The position numbers and the translations under genes are program-made. From assembly GCA_964343265.1 (NCBI GenBank), contig CAYFIW010000036.1:1-15060 (forward strand): a DNA stretch of 15,060 bases, read 5' to 3'. The notes under the pieces were generated by a model, which did not search any database, had not been told where the DNA came from, and saw nothing but the letters and a program-made list of their open reading frames with translations. This DNA is from CAYFIW01 sp964343265. GTDB taxonomy: Bacteria > Chloroflexota > Dehalococcoidia > Lucifugimonadales > UBA826. Of this stretch, positions 13,515 through 15,060 are shown one piece after another; the stretch's first letter is position 1, and every line of letters begins with the position of its first letter.

Positions 13515-13712
13515 CGATAAACACCTCGTATTTCATGAAATTTCACATTAATCTATTTTATGTCGATTTATAGTATAGTCATCTTTATTTATCTTGATAA
13601 TTAACTGTGTACAATCCAAACATCCATTTTTTAGCCTGACAATAAATTAAAATGATTTGTGCCTAGGTCGATTAATACGTGGACTAAAGGTTGGTATATA
13701 TTTACAGCGAAC

Positions 13713-13719
13713 AAGGAGG
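13713..13719 (+). promoter_or_regulatory. SD that sets the TTG start at 13726
   Basis: AAGGAGG lies 6 bases before an in-frame TTG (13726). The upstream TTG at 13657 has no SD, and the ATG at 13721 is out of frame and only one base after the SD. Confidence 0.65.
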
Positions 13720-13725
13720 AATGTT

Positions 13726-14136
13726 TTGGTACTCCATGATGGTAAAAACCCTTTTATTCTGATCGCTCGTGTCAGAGTCAAGGAGGGCATGATTGAGGAA
13801 TATTTAAAGATTTCAGATACCGTTGATGAAGCGGTCAGGAAAACTGAGCCTGGTATGCTTTTCCATAATTTTGATTCCGATCCACATGATCAACTAGAAT
13901 TTACCTGGACAGAAGTTTACGTTGACAGTGACTCACTCTTGTTTCATATCCAAAATCCTCCTGTTCAGGAATATGTTGAACAACATTCCAAATTGTCGGA
14001 AAGATTCGAAATTGAGATTTATGGCAATGTGTCAGATGCGGTCATTGAGAGCATACAAGAGCTTGGGATCCCACTAAAACATTTTAAGACCACCAATGTG
14101 GGATATGTGAGGAACTCCCACTTCAAATTGAGTTAG
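13726..14136 (+). CDS. ABM-domain (antibiotic biosynthesis monooxygenase-like) protein
   Basis: This 136-residue protein has an ABM-type ferredoxin fold in its first hundred residues: FILIARVRVKEGMIEEYLK (10-28), KTEPGMLFHNFDSDPHDQLE (39-58), FTWTEVYVDSDSLLFHI (59-75) and a helix with YVEQHSKLSERFE. This fold is found in cofactor-free quinone-forming monooxygenases, heme oxygenases and many uncharacterised dimeric proteins. The C-terminal part (101-136) is an extension I do not recognise. I choose TTG 13726 because of the ideal AAGGAGG; beginning at 13657 would add 23 residues with no fold similarity. It is divergent from the lipoprotein and convergent with the SDR at 14143, 6 bases apart. 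Whether it oxidises anything is unknown. Confidence 0.85.
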   Translation: MVLHDGKNPFILIARVRVKEGMIEEYLKISDTVDEAVRKTEPGMLFHNFDSDPHDQLEFTWTEVYVDSDSLLFHIQNPPVQEYVEQHSKLSERFEIEIYGNVSDAVIESIQELGIPLKHFKTTNVGYVRNSHFKLS

Positions 14137-14142
14137 TTAAAT

Positions 14143-14898
14143 CTAGCGAGCTGTCCAGCCACCATCGACAACAAGTTCGCTCCCAGTCATAAAAGATGAT
14201 TCGTCAGATGCCAGATAGAGAACTGCTTTTGCAATTTCCATTGGCTCGGCGAACCTACCCATCGGTATGTTACTTTTTGTTTTGGCAAATACTTCAGGAT
14301 TTTCTCTGGACACAGCCGTCAGCTCTGTATTTACGGGCGCAGGATGAACTGAATTGCACCTGATACCTTCAGAGGCATATTCCAGAGCTGTAGCCTTAGT
14401 AAGAAGTCTCACAGCTCCTTTCGAGGCCTGATAAGCTGCCGAAACCCCTAAATCGCTTCCAACAATGCCAAGTTGGGACGATATGTTGATGATTGAAGCC
14501 CCATCCGCTTTCTTTAATTCTGGCAAGGCGGCTTTTGTACCTAAGAATGTGCCTTTGGCATTTACATCCATAATACGGTCCCATTCCTCAACGGATGTAT
14601 CCTCTATTAACGCTCTCCCACTAACGCCGGCGTTATTTACCAGGATGTTCAGCTTGCCGAATTTATCTATCGTGGTAGAGATTGCTTTCTCCCAGGATTT
14701 CACTGATGCCACATCGAGGTGTATAAAAATTCCCTTTCCACCCGAATCAATGATCTCAGCTTCCGTTATTTGTCCCTCTTTCTCAAGCACATCCCCAAAA
14801 ACTACAGCTGCTCCCTCACTGGCAAACAACTTTGCCTCTGTGGCTCCCATTCCACGGGCACCACCACTAATAAAAGCTACTTTTCCATCTAAACGCAT
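14143..14898 (-). CDS. Classical SDR, probably NAD(H)-dependent
   Basis: This 251-residue classical SDR is of the glucose-1-dehydrogenase/cyclopentanol-dehydrogenase type. Motifs are SGGARGMG (11-18), Asp36 after strand 2 (VVFGDVL, favouring NAD), NNAG (88-91), catalytic Ser in NISSQ (138-142), and Tyr156-x3-Lys160 in YQASK. VHPAPVNT (184-191) replaces the usual PG after strand 6 with PA. The C-terminus reads VVDGGWTAR. The start ATG at 14898 has AGGA about 8 bases upstream. The stop lies 6 bases from the end of the ABM gene (convergent). A possible gene fragment ends 63 bases upstream on the same strand. Hydroxysteroid, alicyclic alcohol or sugar dehydrogenase activity are all possible. Confidence 0.94.
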   Translation of the reverse strand: MRLDGKVAFISGGARGMGATEAKLFASEGAAVVFGDVLEKEGQITEAEIIDSGGKGIFIHLDVASVKSWEKAISTTIDKFGKLNILVNNAGVSGRALIEDTSVEEWDRIMDVNAKGTFLGTKAALPELKKADGASIINISSQLGIVGSDLGVSAAYQASKGAVRLLTKATALEYASEGIRCNSVHPAPVNTELTAVSRENPEVFAKTKSNIPMGRFAEPMEIAKAVLYLASDESSFMTGSELVVDGGWTAR

Positions 14899-14961
14899 AT
14901 TGCCATCCTAATTCAAGAATTTTCATAAACCGTAAATCTAATTCAAACTTTCGGTTATATC

Positions 14962-15060
14962 CTATGACTTTTTTGCAACAAATTTCACCTTCGCATAGAA
15001 ATAAGTAATCTTCTCCACTGGTAGTCGCATGGATAACATTTCATTGTAGAAATTCAGGTG
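14962..15060 (-). CDS. Possible C-terminal end of a gene cut by the right edge
   Basis: One minus-strand frame is open from the edge for 32 codons and ends in TAG. It reads HLNFYNEMLSMRLPVEK and finishes with the basic VKFVAKKS. The other two minus-strand frames have early stops. An open run this long occurs by chance fairly often, so this is only a candidate. If real, it is the upstream partner of the SDR at 14143-14898, 63 bases away. I cannot name the family. Confidence 0.35.
   Translation of the reverse strand, partial: HLNFYNEMLSMRLPVEKITYFYAKVKFVAKKS

Noticed and set aside
13721..13762. ATG frame starting one base after AAGGAGG
   Set aside because: The spacing to the SD is too short, the frame stops after 13 codons, and the ABM domain lies in the frame of the TTG at 13726.

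Overview
The window is an AT-rich bacterial segment densely packed with small metabolic genes. Most are single-gene or two-gene units that switch strand often, and nearly all have good Shine-Dalgarno (SD) sequences. The content is five short-chain dehydrogenases (SDRs), a luciferase-like flavin monooxygenase, a signature amidase, a GlcG/HbpS-like protein, a PEBP/YbhB protein, a DinB-like protein, an ABM monooxygenase-like protein, NTF2-like proteins and a cupredoxin-like lipoprotein. This resembles the accessory catabolic regions of free-living, probably marine, Chloroflexota of the SAR202/Dehalococcoidia type. That placement is an inference from gene content; no rRNA or marker gene is present to test it.

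Layout. 1-1234: a truncated SDR on the minus strand, divergent from a complete SDR on the plus strand. 1282-3414: two paralogous nucleoside 2-deoxyribosyltransferase-like genes (minus) on either side of a GlcG/HbpS-like gene (plus). 3556-4944: a PEBP gene (plus) converging on an SDR (minus), with a possible 22-codon ORF between them. 5108-7813: three plus-strand genes, namely an LLM-class flavin monooxygenase, a DinB/DUF664-like protein and an atypical SDR with an interrupted Rossmann glycine loop. 7826-8822: three minus-strand genes, namely an NTF2/SnoaL-like protein, a 102-residue small alpha/beta protein and a 40-codon small ORF. The ribosome-binding site of that small ORF lies inside a perfect 19-bp hairpin. 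8980-11556: a seven-helix membrane protein, an amidase and a 43-residue very basic protein (plus). 11695-12425: a minus-strand pair made of a coiled-coil/HARE-HTH protein and a small single-helix membrane protein, behind a promoter with a palindrome at the predicted start point. 12615-13514: a lipoprotein with a cupredoxin-like domain and a clear terminator. 13726-15060: an ABM-domain protein (plus), an SDR (minus) and a possible C-terminal gene fragment at the right edge.

How the genes may work together. The SDRs, flavin monooxygenase, amidase and ABM protein suggest oxidation and hydrolysis of varied organic compounds, but they are not arranged as one pathway operon. The best leads for something undescribed are the SD-sequestering hairpin with its small ORF (7826-8000), the atypical SDR (6971-7813), the coiled-coil/HARE-HTH plus membrane-peptide pair (11695-12425), and the mosaic pair of deoxyribosyltransferase paralogues, one of which has lost a conserved acidic residue. 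I saw no CRISPR array, tRNA, rRNA, insertion sequence or phage gene. No gene-free stretch exceeds about 300 bases; the longest gap (12426-12698) holds a promoter, a palindrome and a terminator.
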